DNA from: Galaxea fascicularis | Lineage: Eukaryota > Cnidaria > Anthozoa > Scleractinia > Euphylliidae | Reading direction: 5' to 3' | NCBI GenBank assembly: GCA_948470475.1 | Contig: OX419347.1 | Coordinates: 5,369,643 to 5,433,642 of the forward strand | DNA: 64,000 nt | In this document: positions 48,597-59,598 of the stretch, piece by piece | Layout of the letters: each line of letters opens with the position of its first letter | How positions within the stretch are numbered: position 1 is the first letter of the stretch | Notes under the pieces: model-generated | The model's input: only the letters and a program-made list of their open reading frames with translations | What the model was told of the DNA's origin: nothing | The model's database searches: none | Position numbers and translations under genes: made by a program

Positions 48597-50446
48597 ATGC
48601 TAGGGCATGATTCCCTGTTGATGCTCATGGGCCAATTATTAATTATGCAAAAACAAAAGAAAATAAAAGATAAAGAAAAATTCCTGAAGAATCTATCAAG
48701 CCATAAACTTACTGACAACCAGGTCAGCGTGTTATCTAAGGGACTCAAATTCATCCCCACGCCCGCCACTAACGAAACTAAAATCAGGCAACAACTGTTG
48801 CGAGATTTTAAACAATTCGCAAGGCGCATGAGACTCCAATACATCTTCCATGGGCAAAACAAAGAACCACATCCTTTTCATGTTAAATCAAATTGGATGC
48901 CCCAGGTTCAACCATCAGTTGCCCTTGAGAGCTATTTGGAAAATATCAAAATACAACTTGCTGAGATCCCAATAACTAAGCCCAAAAATAACCTGTCACG
49001 CAACGAGGCTATAGCTCTAATGGAGTTGAAAAACAATCCTGCTATAAACCTCAAAAAAGCAGACAAAGGGACAACAACAGTCATCATGAATAAGACAGAT
49101 AAAATAAACGAGGCCAAGGTGCAACTCGACAACAGAGAGCACTATGAACCTCTAAAAGCGCCAATGGTGAAAACCACAAAGGAAAGGATTAATGACCTCA
49201 TTAACCGTCTTCACCAGGGCAAACACATTGATGACATGACTAAAAAATGGCTCCCACAAACTCCCAATCCTCCTAGAACACCAATTTTCTATACGCTTAC
49301 AAAAATACACAAACCTAAACCGGTTGGTAGACCCATCATCTCAGGTTGTGACGGCCCAACTGAGAGAATATCCTCATTTGTGGATACATTGCTCCAGCCT
49401 ATCGCACAGAAACGACAATCCTTTATTAAGGATACAACTGATTTTATCAACTTCATAGAGAAAACAAAGATAGGCCAAGACACAATCTTAGTGTCAATGG
49501 ACGTCTCTAGCTTGTACACCAATATACCACAAGAAGAGGGAACAGTAACAGTAACAGAAACAGTATGCAAGGCATACGAAACGTTCCACAACTACAACCC
49601 ACCGGTCTCAACACGCTTCCTAAGGGAAATGCTTGGTCTAATTCTGAAAGAAAACTCGTTCCAGTTTAATGGAATCAACTATCTCCAAACACACGGAACA
49701 GCCATGGGAACTAAAATGGCAGTATCATTTGCCAACATTTTCATGGCTGAAATCGAATCAAAGCTTATACGACAAAGCGAGATCAAGCCTAAAGAATGGA
49801 AACGATATATCGATGATATCTTCTCGCTTTGGGACTGCAATAAAAAAGACGTGGATTGGTTTATTGAACAAGCTAATAAATTCCACAGTACAATCAAATT
49901 CACGGCCGAAATATCAGAGAACGAGATCACTTTCCTCGACACAGTGGTGTTCAAAGGGGAAAGATTCGAAAACGAATCCATCCTGGACATAAAAACTCAC
50001 CACAAGCCGACTGAAACCTTTCAATACACACACTTCAAGTCATGCCATCCCCCAGAGGCGTAAAAAGTGGTTTCATTAAAGGCGAAGCAATGAGATTGCT
50101 TAGGACTAACTCTTCGAAAACAACATTTGAAGAGAGCCTTGTGAAATTTAAACAACGCCTGAGAGCACGCGGCTATCCAAAAACAATCATAGAAAGGTCT
50201 CTGTCAGGGGTCAACATTGCCTTTAGACAATCGGCTCTAACACAAAACAAAAAAACTAACGCGAGGGTTCTGCCTTTTGTGACTACGTACCACCCAGCAG
50301 TTAACAGTCTTAAACTGACAATGATGGAACACTGGGGCCTTATACAAAATCAGCCATTGTTAAAGGCAATTTATTTGAAACCTCTGATAATATCATACAA
50401 AAGAGGTAAATCTCTTAAAGACATGCTTGTAAGGGCAAAAATATAA
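48597..50446 (+). pseudogene. Penelope-like element reverse transcriptase, frameshifted
   Basis: The first frame (48597-50063, 488 residues) has the Penelope RT landmarks in order: an N-terminal block ending LSKGLKFIPTP; TKIHKPKPVGRPIISG; SPTERIS-like GPTERISSFVD; catalytic D302 in SMDVSSLYTNIP; QTHGTAMGTKMAVSFANIF; and YIDD at residues 404-407 (49806-49817), giving D406 and D407. The frame then breaks at about 50050-50060. The C-terminal part (KGFIKGEA-like through KSLKDMLVRAKI, stop at 50444-50446) continues two bases out of register. The GIY-YIG endonuclease that most animal Penelope elements carry after this point is absent. Penelope elements copy by target-primed reverse transcription. 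The catalytic core is intact, but as it stands this copy cannot make a full protein without a frameshift or repair. Confidence 0.88.
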
Positions 50447-50776
50447 TCTAAGGCTCTAATGCGAGGCGACCACAAAAACCGCATGAGGAGTCCGTGCAGG
50501 CCTGTCACTCATTTCCTCTCGGTCAACACATATCCAAAATTATCATTTATCCTATGGTGGAACGCAGGTTCGTAGCTTAAAATTCCCGCCATATTGATCC
50601 TGTTTGTTTCTAATGAATCACGGGATTATCTTCATCGCCCGACCGTCTTCGGTAGCACGGCTCGGTGATCCGCCTAATTTCCGAGAGTTTCCGCTCACGA
50701 GTTCTAATAAATTCAAAAATCGATCTCAGCCTCTCTCGACCAAGGTGGTTTCAGTGGATGGCATCTAATGCCGACC

Positions 50777-50785
50777 GCAGAAAAC
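50777..50785 (+). repeat. Right 9-bp target-site duplication
   Basis: GCAGAAAAC, directly after the right terminal inverted repeat; pairs with 47626-47634. Confidence 0.85.
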
Positions 50786-50809
50786 ATGGTTCCCTTTTGA
50801 GTTTGTTTC

Positions 50810-50823
50810 GTTGCCAAGGAATC
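50810..50823. promoter_or_regulatory. RFX X-box-like site, displaced from CFAP57
   Basis: GTTGCCAAGGAATC has a perfect left half (GTTGCC) and a partial right half (GGAATC against RGYAAC) of the RFX X-box found before ciliary genes. Without the insertion it would lie about 200 bases upstream of the CFAP57 ATG; it is now 3.35 kb away. The match is imperfect. Confidence 0.3.
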
Positions 50824-51227
50824 GCTTGAAAGGGGCGGATACCAAGCCTTATGTTGTACTACCGCTGATCAGTAACATTGACGCGCCCTGGTCCCAAGGT
50901 TCAAAGTCTTCAAAATATCCGAGATTGTAGAAATTTATTATCTTACTTCAAATAATATATATATATAGCCAAGCTTAAAAGTCGAGCTCCACGTTTTTTT
51001 CTTTCTTGGCATTTTAAAACAAGAGATAAACTAATATCAATGCCAGGAAGCGACCCAGGACTCCAGTTAGGACTTTTTTTTGTGATTATAATTTTTTTAC
51101 CTTTTTGCCTCATAACAACAGCAACCATTCAATCAAGTGCAAACGTGTATTTTCAAAATATCCTTAATTACTGACTTAACAATTTAGCTCCGCTATGAAG
51201 TACACGTCGTTTCTTTTTAGTTCAAAA

Positions 51228-51545
51228 ATTCGCTCGCTCGATGGCTCGGCAGTGGATGAAAGAACGAGGCATAAGCTATGTTGTAGTTGAGTCTAGGGAG
51301 TCCGCTGGTGTGTTTGCTGGCTCGTTTGGCTCGGCAGTGGATACATAACACAAGATCTAAATTATGGTGTACGTAAGTCTTTAAGACATAATATGGCTGT
51401 AGTCTTGAGTGTCTCTATGTTTGCTGACTCGTTTGGCGCGTTTGGCTCGGCTGTGAATAAAGGGACGAGGCATTATTTACTTTGTAGTCGAGTCTTTGGT
51501 GTCCGCGTATTTTTCGGCTCGTTTGGCTCGGTGGTGAAAACGGAC
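51228..51545. repeat. Degenerate tandem repeat, ~95-bp unit
   Basis: Four diverged copies around the word TCGTTTGGCTCGGCAGTGGA, at about 51236, 51320, 51428 and 51514, several followed by GACGAGGCAT(A/T)A and TTGTAGTCGAGTCT. Confidence 0.6.
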
Positions 51546-51763
51546 AAATGAGCCGACTCTTTCGCGATCGTGCATGGGTTCAATTCAGTGTGGCCATGTA
51601 TTCTGTAGTTTAACCTATCTTGGTAATCAGAACTGCCTAAACAAGGATTTAGCAGTCTCATTTTATCCGGTAGTTCTTGTGAACATCCGAATTCGTCGAT
51701 TAATCGCTTCGGTGCTTTGATTTCTCTCTTCATGCGATCAGGTGCCATCGTTATCTTTTTCAT
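51473..51763 (-). other. Unassigned minus-strand open frame, 96 codons
   Basis: Starts at an ATG (51761-51763) as MKKITMAPDRMKREIK, then APKRLIDEFGCSQELPDK. Composition is protein-like over the first ~75 residues. The last ~20 residues overlap the tandem repeats. It has no known domain and no obvious splice partners, and could be an exon, a transposon fragment or chance. Confidence 0.3.
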
Positions 51764-52307
51764 CCTTTAAAGGGTATCACGTTTCTGCGGAAGTCTGGAT
51801 ACTAGCCAGAGCAAATGTTAATCGCTGTAACGAATGACTTTGATATGATGAAAAATTTCCAGTTGGCAATCATAAATTTTGTTTTCTCGGAATTAGTTTA
51901 TAAGAGTTTACTTACTCACTCAGACTGGAACTTCCTGCAACGCTCTCAAATGCACTTACTCTATTTTGATGACTTACGCAAGCTTTTTATTTTGTATTTT
52001 TCTTTGTCGGCGGTCACCCATCCATCCCCCAATAATTATGTTAATTGTATTAACACTGCCACAAATAATTTCAATTTTGAACATAGGCCGTGTTTTATCG
52101 ACAGCCATTGTCTCGCTTAACATACCTGAAAGTGGATTGTTTGCAGGCTTCGTTAAGTGACATCAATTTGAACCGTTCATTGATAGCACATAAGTGACAA
52201 AATGGAAATGTTCATACCGTCAAATTTGGCTCTGATCTAGCTGGTTTTCGAAAACGCGTCTTCTCTTACCTTACAACAGGTGCAGCTTTGTTGAGAATGC
52301 TCGAGGG

Positions 52308-52346
52308 AGGAGGAGGAGGGGGAGGGGGAGGGGGAGGGGGGAGGGA
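52308..52346 (+). repeat. G-rich tract (GGGAGGGGG)n
   Basis: Runs of three to six G separated by single A, a sequence able to form G-quadruplexes. No gene nearby on which to base a function. Confidence 0.7.
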
Positions 52347-52859
52347 AGAGAAGTGAATACCTGATTAGATAAAAATGGGAACCAGACGGAAGGGAACTCT
52401 GCCGTGCGCTGCTTGTGCGAATGAACTGACCTTTATTTACAATTTTTTTAACATAAGAAACTACATGTTTTCTGTACCACAGTTTTCACTGTACAAAACC
52501 TCTACGCTCCCTCAAGTTGTTTCAGAGCGTTTCCTGAACACAGCCTGGGAGCCGAATCGACGCTTCACCAGTTACAATCTCCCAACTCCTTGTAGGCTAC
52601 GTGTACAGTCACCATCAAGACTTAAGCTTATTTTTTTTAATTAGCTGAATTTAATCCTACAGTTTTGCCTGAATCTATGCGTAACTAAAACGGGGGTCAT
52701 ACGTTTCAGACAGTTCCTGTTTCCCATCTCTCTTTCCAGTGTTGAATTTGACGGTCTCACAATGAAAGATAAGTCCACTGGTGGCCCGAAATGTCATGTT
52801 TAAACATTACTAGGAAGAAGGGGAAAAATTAGACAAAAAAATTTGAATACCGTTCTGAT

Positions 52860-53164
52860 AGCCTGCAGTGCAGGCGGTTTTGGTGGTTTTCATCTTTCGA
52901 GTGTTTAGCCGCCATTTTGGTTTCGTTGCAGACTGGGAGAATTGGGGCGAGAAAGCGATGCGAGAATGTCGGAGGGGGTGGAGGGCGGTTTATTCTTTCC
53001 CCTCCCCCTCCCCCCTCCTCAATTTTTGTTTCTCCCTCCCACTGGCTTGGGAAACTTTTTACCTCGCCCCAACTCTCCACTGTTTTCCTAATTCAAGATG
53101 GCGGCCTGAACAACCGATGGAAATATCCACTCGCCCCCGCCAAAAACCGCCTGCACTGCAGGCT
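52860..53164. mobile_element. MULE-like MITE with 11-bp target duplication
   Basis: Ends AGCCTGCAGTGCAGGCGGTT and its inverted counterpart. Imperfect inverted similarity continues inward over ~90 bases (GCCGCCATTTTG / CAAGATGGCGGC; TTGGGGCGAG / CTCGCCCCAA). ACCGTTCTGAT is present on both sides (52849-52859, 53165-53175). Long TIRs with a 9-11 bp duplication fit Mutator-like elements. No transposase. Confidence 0.85.
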
Positions 53165-54021
53165 ACCGTTCTGATGACGATAGACCTATGCAATCTCTAG
53201 TCTTCGAGTCAGTTTACAAATTTACCAAAATGTAATTTAATGAGTAATTTATGTAAGCTCGATAGCGTGAGGAGTGGTTGCCCAATCTCTCGAGCCAGGG
53301 GCTCGGGAGATTGGTATATAACCTGCTTTAATTGAAGCGTTCATCCGTACTGACTCCAAAGCCGACCGTAAAGCACACTCAAATAAACGCTCTTTGACCC
53401 CTCTAACAGATCTTGCTCATGAGACGCACTTGGGATCCATGCTCGCCCAAGATAACTTGCAGGGGGCGGGGGGGGGGGGGGGTATCTAGCCGTAGCGAAG
53501 AAAAGTAGGAACGAAAACCAGTGCGAGCTTGCACAAAGGTTTCTGTGTCCGTGCACTTCAAAGGTGTTATAGCGCAGGTACCCGGCAAAATGCACAAACG
53601 AATCTGAAATGTAAGAAAACAGGCAGTAACAACAATAACAATAAAAATTATTACAAAACAATCAACTCGCATGCATACCTAAGTTACGTACAAGTTTCAT
53701 CAAATATAAAATTTTTGTATTCTAGTTCGTGTGGTACAAGGATAAACATTTTTAACGCTCCTGATAAATATCATACCCTAAGATTTTAATGTAAACACTT
53801 CTGCCAGGAAAACAGAAATAACGAACCAAAGATGCCTTTAAAATTAATAAAAAATATTTAATAATAATAATAATTATAATAATAACAAAACAACAATAAC
53901 AAGAAATCTTTAATACTTATTCAAAATGAAATTACAAACACAGACTAAGATATAATGACGTCAAACTAGATGAAATTAGGACGTTGGCTATGTTACGTAG
54001 GCTCCACTGTTTTGTACTCAC

Positions 54022-55437
54022 GTTGTGTTGTTCTGCCTGAGGGGGTTGACCTGTTGTTTCTTCTGTGTGCCTTGTTGATTGTCGTTCTAGGGAATGGAAA
54101 ATCATAGATGTTAATTTCTTTCTCAGCGCCGGTGATAATAAGAGGGTTAATGTAAAACTTATCAACTGGTTTGCCCATCGAAATGTTCAGTACTGTGCAT
54201 TTCGTTTGGGAGTCGCATGAAATGGTTTTTTTTGGAGTGGTTTTCACTGACTTTCTCGTGTGGTTTTCGAGCTAACTATTGCTTTGCAAGTTAACATAAT
54301 AAGTGTAACCTTTCGAGCGAAGTATATAAGGCTCATTATGGTTTTGAGGAAAGAGAAGTGTACCGGGTTAATTTTCTTGTCACCGGTGAAAAATGGAAAC
54401 GTGCTCTTGACTCAAACCACAGAAAAAGCACATGGCATGCGCTAATCTATATAAATATTAATGCTACTCACAGAAATATACTGACTGTATTTTCCAAGGC
54501 CTACTTACTCTTCGGGTTCCCTCTGTGTGATCAATACTTCCTGATATCCACCGCGATTCACGGCTTGAGTCACTGACACCGTATTTAGCCTGCAGCTGGC
54601 GACGCAAAGCGTTGTCAGACGTGTGTCTGATTACAAAGATGTCGTCCAGGCCTTCCGGATGCTGTCTCCATTGGGCCGCTGACGGCTTTACATGAGTGCT
54701 GCCAGTCTCGTTTCGCATTCTCCCTGTTGGTATGAAGCAAACTTGAACTGATGTAGTTTGTGCCACAGAGTCCCTCTCAGAACGCTGGACTTTAAATTTT
54801 TCGTTTTTGACAGAGGAATGATGGATAACCGTGATCTGAAGACGGTCACGAAAGTCACGAAAGAAAACCCCCTCAATATTACCTGTTAAAATATTCTTCC
54901 GTGCCTTACGCGTTGCTTTCGGTCAAATTATACGTAGATTGAAACCTGTGACCATCGTTGCGTGAGAAGCATCGTGATTCTAGAATTAGTTCTAGAACCC
55001 GTAAGGACAGTGAAGCTGCAAGGTCAGTAAAGGTTATAAACAAGTGAACAAATATTGGTACATTTTGGCTAGATCGATCAGTTCGAAAGAAGACCTGCTC
55101 TCAGGCTAAAAACTACTGCCAGACAACCTACCCTTAGATTAACAATACACCGTTTTTTTTATAAGAACGTCTAATTTTGGAGCTGAGGCTAGAGGTTCTA
55201 ATTTCTTCGCGATTTTAGCTTGAAAACGTTCTTCCCGCGTTCTTAAGGTGTTCTTTGTAAGTAAGTGCCCGGGCCAACCTCTCAAACAAACATATATACA
55301 ACGTCTTCATTTCATTTTGTGTTATTATCCTTACTTATATGTGTTGCCCGTGACTGTGCTCACATTGTGGGTGGCTCCTCGTAAAATGTTCTGCAATTGT
55401 ATAAGATTTAATGGAGCCGAAACCAATTGTGGACTTA

Positions 55438-55471
<34 letters not shown>

Positions 55472-57697
55472 CGGCGCGTAGATATATATTTTGCCAACTA
55501 CTACAATTTGCAGTCTGTCCACTTTGAATATATACTCTGTAAAGTATGATACCACGTTGGCTAATATTCATAAATCACCATTCCTTTCTTGGCTGCTTTT
55601 CACGAAAATTAACGCCATCTAAGAAAATCAGTACAATTATGCTGTTGTTAATTAATCACAATTTGTATAGGTAATCCAATGATTTCGAGTGCAATTAGGA
55701 ATAAATAAGCGCGAGTAAAGTTTTCAAAGACCAACAAAATTGCACGAGCCCGTTGGCGTCTTTGAAAAATTTACAAGTGACTTTACAAGTGCTTATTTAG
55801 TCCAAATTGCAAGAGAAAAATCACGTGATTATTTTGTGAGAGTGCGTTTCAGTAACGCATCATTCCTCTTCAAATATTATTGAGGAAAAATACTATCATT
55901 ACTACCAATGTGGATATGATGCAGGTTAAGATGATCAATGAGACCAATTTGGAAATATTTGCAGCTGAATTAATTTGAAATTTTATGATCCTTTCAAAGG
56001 GTTTCTGGCTGGATAGGATATGTGCTACACCACTCACAAATCTGCGGCTCAAATTCGTTTACGTACGGGAATTGCGCGACTCCCGCTGTGAACTGGCCGA
56101 CTTAGAATTTTGAAACATTTTGCCTTCTTTCCGCTCTTTAAACGGAGAAATCATTCTGTTGCCTTCAGATTATAAAAGCAAAATCCTTAAACTTTACACA
56201 GACATGTAAATCATATCAGTTATCGGGGATTTTCCTGCGTAAAATGGCAATTTTGTGCAGTCATCTCGCGACATTGGAGACTCTCTTAAGGTGATTGCAC
56301 CGACAGAAAGAGTCTTAAAAATTCTCAAACTTCGTCCAGTTGGTAATCATGTTATCGGCTTTAACAAAATACAATAAAAGTAGGGGTTAAAAATACCTAA
56401 ACTTACTTCCACGCTGTATTACTTGATGTCTGTTCGCTTAGTTTGCTGTCTAGAGGCCTTTGCAGCGAATTTTTCTCTTTCTGAATTGTTTTGCTTTAGT
56501 TTTTATGCATGGCTGGAAATGATTGTTTAAAATGATAATTTACAGCCTTTCGCTTCGCCTATTTAATAGGTGTACATCTGCCCAAAAATGGCCACGTTAT
56601 TCCAAAATAGACTTTAATAGAAACTAAACGATCCAATTGCTATACAAAGAAATATTTTCTTATGCAAGTAAACACACGAGGGAGCTTGCTCCAGCAGCAC
56701 GCTGTTGCGAACACGCTCCCGGAGTAAAGCTCCCTCGTCTACACCAACGATTTCTAGCGAAAAAATATGTTGCGCAACAAAACTTTTGCTCCCGAGTTTT
56801 GCTCCCTCATATCAAATTGGTTTGGTTTTCTCCACCATATGAAATAGAGCAAGTGTACAAAATGCAATAAAAAGATCACAAAGTCGTAATTATTTGATGT
56901 GACGGGAACAAAAACAATCGACCAAAAGATTTTAACAGTCTTTCGAGCTGTTTTGCTTTGTGAACGTCAAAACAACACAAGAAAACAAAGCCAAATTAAG
57001 ACTTTTTGTGCACACTACATGACATATCTCGACGGTATTTTTAACCTTTTCAACCGCCGAAAGATCATTTAACAGTCGTTTGAGCTATTTTGCTTTGTAA
57101 ACGTCAGAACAACACAAGAAAACAAAGAGGATGAAAATTACCGTAAGTGGTGTTTTTTTATAGCCAAATTTAGACTTAAAAAAAAGGTTGCACAGCCTGG
57201 CCACATGCGGTAGGTTATTCTTGTCGCTGAAGAGTAAAGCTTGTCACCTTGCGCCGCTAGATCACAGCCTTGGGGAGGCATAAATTCATGTTCGTTTGTT
57301 CATATAAACGTTGCCAAGTCGAAAATGTACCTCCCAAAAAACCCCGGAAATTCCGAAGGGTAGGGGGGGGGGGGTTCACGATTATGGAATTCCGAGGGCA
57401 TGGGGGGGATAACGCATTCTGAAATTTCCGAAGGCAAGGGGGGGGGTTAAAACATGGAAGCCGTCCATGGTTGGGTATGGATATTTTCTGGAATTGCCCA
57501 ATATCCATACCCACGTGCAAGAAATTTCTTGCACAAAGGTTATCATCTCTACCTTCACTAAAGTCATCCAGCCGAGGATGGTAAAAGTACCCTGTTTTGA
57601 CTTCAGTGTTGTCCTGTTCCCTCTTTTCATCAGGATGACGATAGCGTACTGTACCATGACCAAGGTCAATCAAGGCTGGAGAATCCAACATCAGGTG
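54022..57697 (-). CDS. Possible unrecognised gene, three phase-compatible exons
   Basis: Three minus-strand exon candidates: 57553-57697 (acceptor TTTGTTTGTAG, donor GAAG/GTAGAG; contains LIDLGHGTVRYRHPDEKR and TGYFYHPRLDDFSE), 54509-54723 (acceptor CCAACAG, donor AGA/GTAAGT; contains QWRQHPEGLDDIFVIRHTSD) and 54022-54271 (acceptor ATAGTTAG, donor CAAC/GTGAGT; contains NISMGKPVDKFYINPLIITG). Phases join: 57553 leaves one base, the next exon supplies two, and the following junction is phase 0. The partial product is ~203 residues, charged, with no membrane segment. I recognise no domain. Both ends are missing: the first exon starts in phase 0 after an acceptor, and the last ends in phase 1 at a donor. 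The alternative is three unrelated fragments, or a decayed gene, since I found no continuation on either side. Confidence 0.4.
55691..55818. mobile_element. Short fold-back element
   Basis: GTGCAATTAGGAATAAATAAGC and the inverted GCTTATTTAGTCCAAATTGCA are imperfect terminal repeats; inner GTTTTCAAAGACC / GTCTTTGAAAAA also pair. Confidence 0.55.
57355..57535. repeat. G-rich interspersed repeat fragment
   Basis: G runs alternate with AATTCCGAGGGCATG / AATTTCCGAAGGCAAG units, then GGGTATGGATATTTTCTGGA faces the inverted CAATATCCATACCC. The long minus-strand frame through it (GRLPCFNPPPCLRKFQ) is repeat read-through from the exon at 57553 and is not coding. Confidence 0.55.
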
Positions 57698-58927
57698 CTA
57701 CAAACAAAGTGAACAACATTAATCTATCACCAGTTATTACCCTTATTCTTAATTTAAACAATGGATTTTCTCATCTGGCAAGTACATCACACACAACAAC
57801 TAGGATGAATTAAGACCAGTGGAATGTCAGAATCACAAACATCACCATCATTACTGTCATCATCGTCATCATCATCATCACCGCTGTTATAATAGTTGTC
57901 GTCATCACTATTAAAGTGTCAACATCACTATTAAACTGCCTTTGGATTTAGCGAAGAAAAGATAATCTGGGATATGTATAAAAATTTCAAAAATATAAAT
58001 TATAGGTTCAACAGTTGAGCCCCATCCTCCCCCACACTATGATGGTTCCAAAACAAGATATAGTATTAATTGGCAACTGTTTTTCTGTTACAGTTGAACA
58101 CAGCTATGTAGAATAAAGCTGTTTTCGATTATCTGAATTAATTTGGCCAACATACTGTACATGCCATTTAAATAAAAGCATTAGTACATGTGAGCAACGG
58201 TTTGCCCCACGGTTCGTAATTTTTGTATCGTGTTCTACTTCTGCTAAAAGCGTGACCGGTCAAATAAAAAAAAAAACCTAGTTTGCATTGATAAACAAGT
58301 CTACATAGCAAACGTTTTTAAAACGTAGTTATTCTCTCCATTAATGCCTTGCAGATAAATGCCTTGTTTTTTGTATCTAATAATAATAATAATAATAATA
58401 ATGATAGTCTTAAGCTTTGTATAGGGTTTTAGTTTTGCCATTCGCCTTTCTAGTTTTGTGTCTCGAGAATAAAATCTAAATAATCGAACTCCAAGAAACA
58501 AAGGGACACATTCTATCTTAATCATAATGATTTTATATGACTTGTAATTTTGCATATATTAACAACGCTTTTAAAAAGTATCATGTATGAACACTTTTTA
58601 ACATGAGGTGCAGAGTTTGAAAGCGTTTATTGAATTTTTTCTGAAACCTTTCTGTATTTGTTTTCGAAGAATAATTGTAATTATTATACATTGGGTGTCA
58701 CCAGCTCGATTTTGATTGGCTATAAGCACGCAGCTAATTCTTGCTAGCTCTGTTTCTCTTACGTCATACCTACAGACAATAGTTTTTATATACGTAGAAT
58801 TGACGTCATACCTACAGACAATAGTTTTATACATGCAGAAGTGACGGCAACTAATACACTAACCAGCAGTTTGATCAGTTTTGTTACGGCGGAGTCGCCA
58901 GTGTAGCTCAGGAATATGCATAATAAA

Positions 58928-59082
58928 ACAATTATTGGATTCGGTTTTCGCATGATAGCGATAATTATCAAGGCTTCAGTTTGTGTTATCCGCCTCAGCC
59001 TTCGGCTTCGGCAGATAACACAAACTTTGGCCTTGATAATTATCGCTATCATGCTCAACCTCATCCAATAATTGTTAAATAA
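58928..59082. mobile_element. Hairpin element
   Basis: CAATTATTGGATTCGG...GATAGCGATAATTATCAAGG on the left is inverted on the right (CCTTGATAATTATCGCTATC...CCAATAATTG). The turn is GCCTTCGGCTTCGG. Arms are about 70 bases. Non-coding. Confidence 0.85.
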
Positions 59083-59598
59083 AGTTTGCTGTGTTCGTTG
59101 TAAATATCTATGATAACTAACACAAACATTAAAATCCAATATACAATAAGTAAAATGAAAACTATTCATTTACAAATTCTTTCGATTAAAAAGAAGAGGA
59201 CTTGATTTTGGTCAGAAAGTTTCAATTGATTAAAAAACGAGACGCGAAATTAAAATAAAAAGTATTGGTTGCTCCTAATTTTACAAACAATAAAAAATTT
59301 AACCATTTTAATTAAAAAAAGCCGTTCGTTTTGACTTCATATATGGAAGTCTACCAATAATAATAATAATAATTATTATTATTAGTATTATAAATCCTGG
59401 ATATGTAGTATGTGAACCGGATAGAATGCCAAGGCACCCAAGGCCTAGGAAGTGGCTCGATGCCCGCTGAGATAGCCACCTGCCCAAGCTGTGTTTTTTT
59501 ACTTTATAATAATAATGATAATAATTACCCAGAAAGTTCAAGTCACCGCGGTATTATCGAGTGAGATCATACATAATAACTCTATAAAAAGAAATATC

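Larger units (their letters stand above)
47635..50776 (+). mobile_element. 3.14-kb TIR element carrying a Penelope-like reverse transcriptase
   Basis: Terminal inverted repeats at 47635-47691 and 50720-50776 match over about 57 bases with a few mismatches. Each contains the small palindrome GGCATTAGATGCC and the word ATCCACTGAAACCACCTT. A perfect 9-base duplication (GCAGAAAAC) flanks the unit. Related motifs recur inside at 47941-47963 and 48141-48169. The plus strand encodes a Penelope-like RT, broken by a frameshift and lacking an endonuclease. A GTGAGT donor near 47850 and an acceptor (TTGTAG) just before 48592 suggest an intron in its leader. A fold-back MITE (48298-48414) is nested inside. 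TIR plus a 9-bp duplication is the pattern of Mutator-like DNA transposons and not the usual Penelope insertion structure, so this may be a composite, a captured RT, or a Penelope copy with inverted terminal repeats. Confidence 0.8.
50786..54021. other. Repeat-rich intergenic region
   Basis: Contents are listed separately: diverged tandem repeats (51228-51545), an unassigned minus frame, a G-rich tract and a MULE-like MITE. A G17 run near 53470 and TAA-rich microsatellite near 53856-53900 are also present. I see no other exon with splice support. Confidence 0.45.

Noticed and set aside
55870..56052. Minus frame ending in a membrane-like segment (LIILTCIISTLVVMIVFF)
   Set aside because: No splice-supported partner and an AT-rich origin; hydrophobic frames of this length are expected by chance.
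57257..57552. Continuation of the minus-strand exon at 57553 as a 144-codon protein
   Set aside because: A GTAGAG donor interrupts it, and the remainder is a G-rich interspersed repeat whose translation is Pro-rich low complexity.
58786..59169. 127-codon minus-strand frame with hydrophobic stretches
   Set aside because: Most of it is the hairpin element at 58928-59082 read through.
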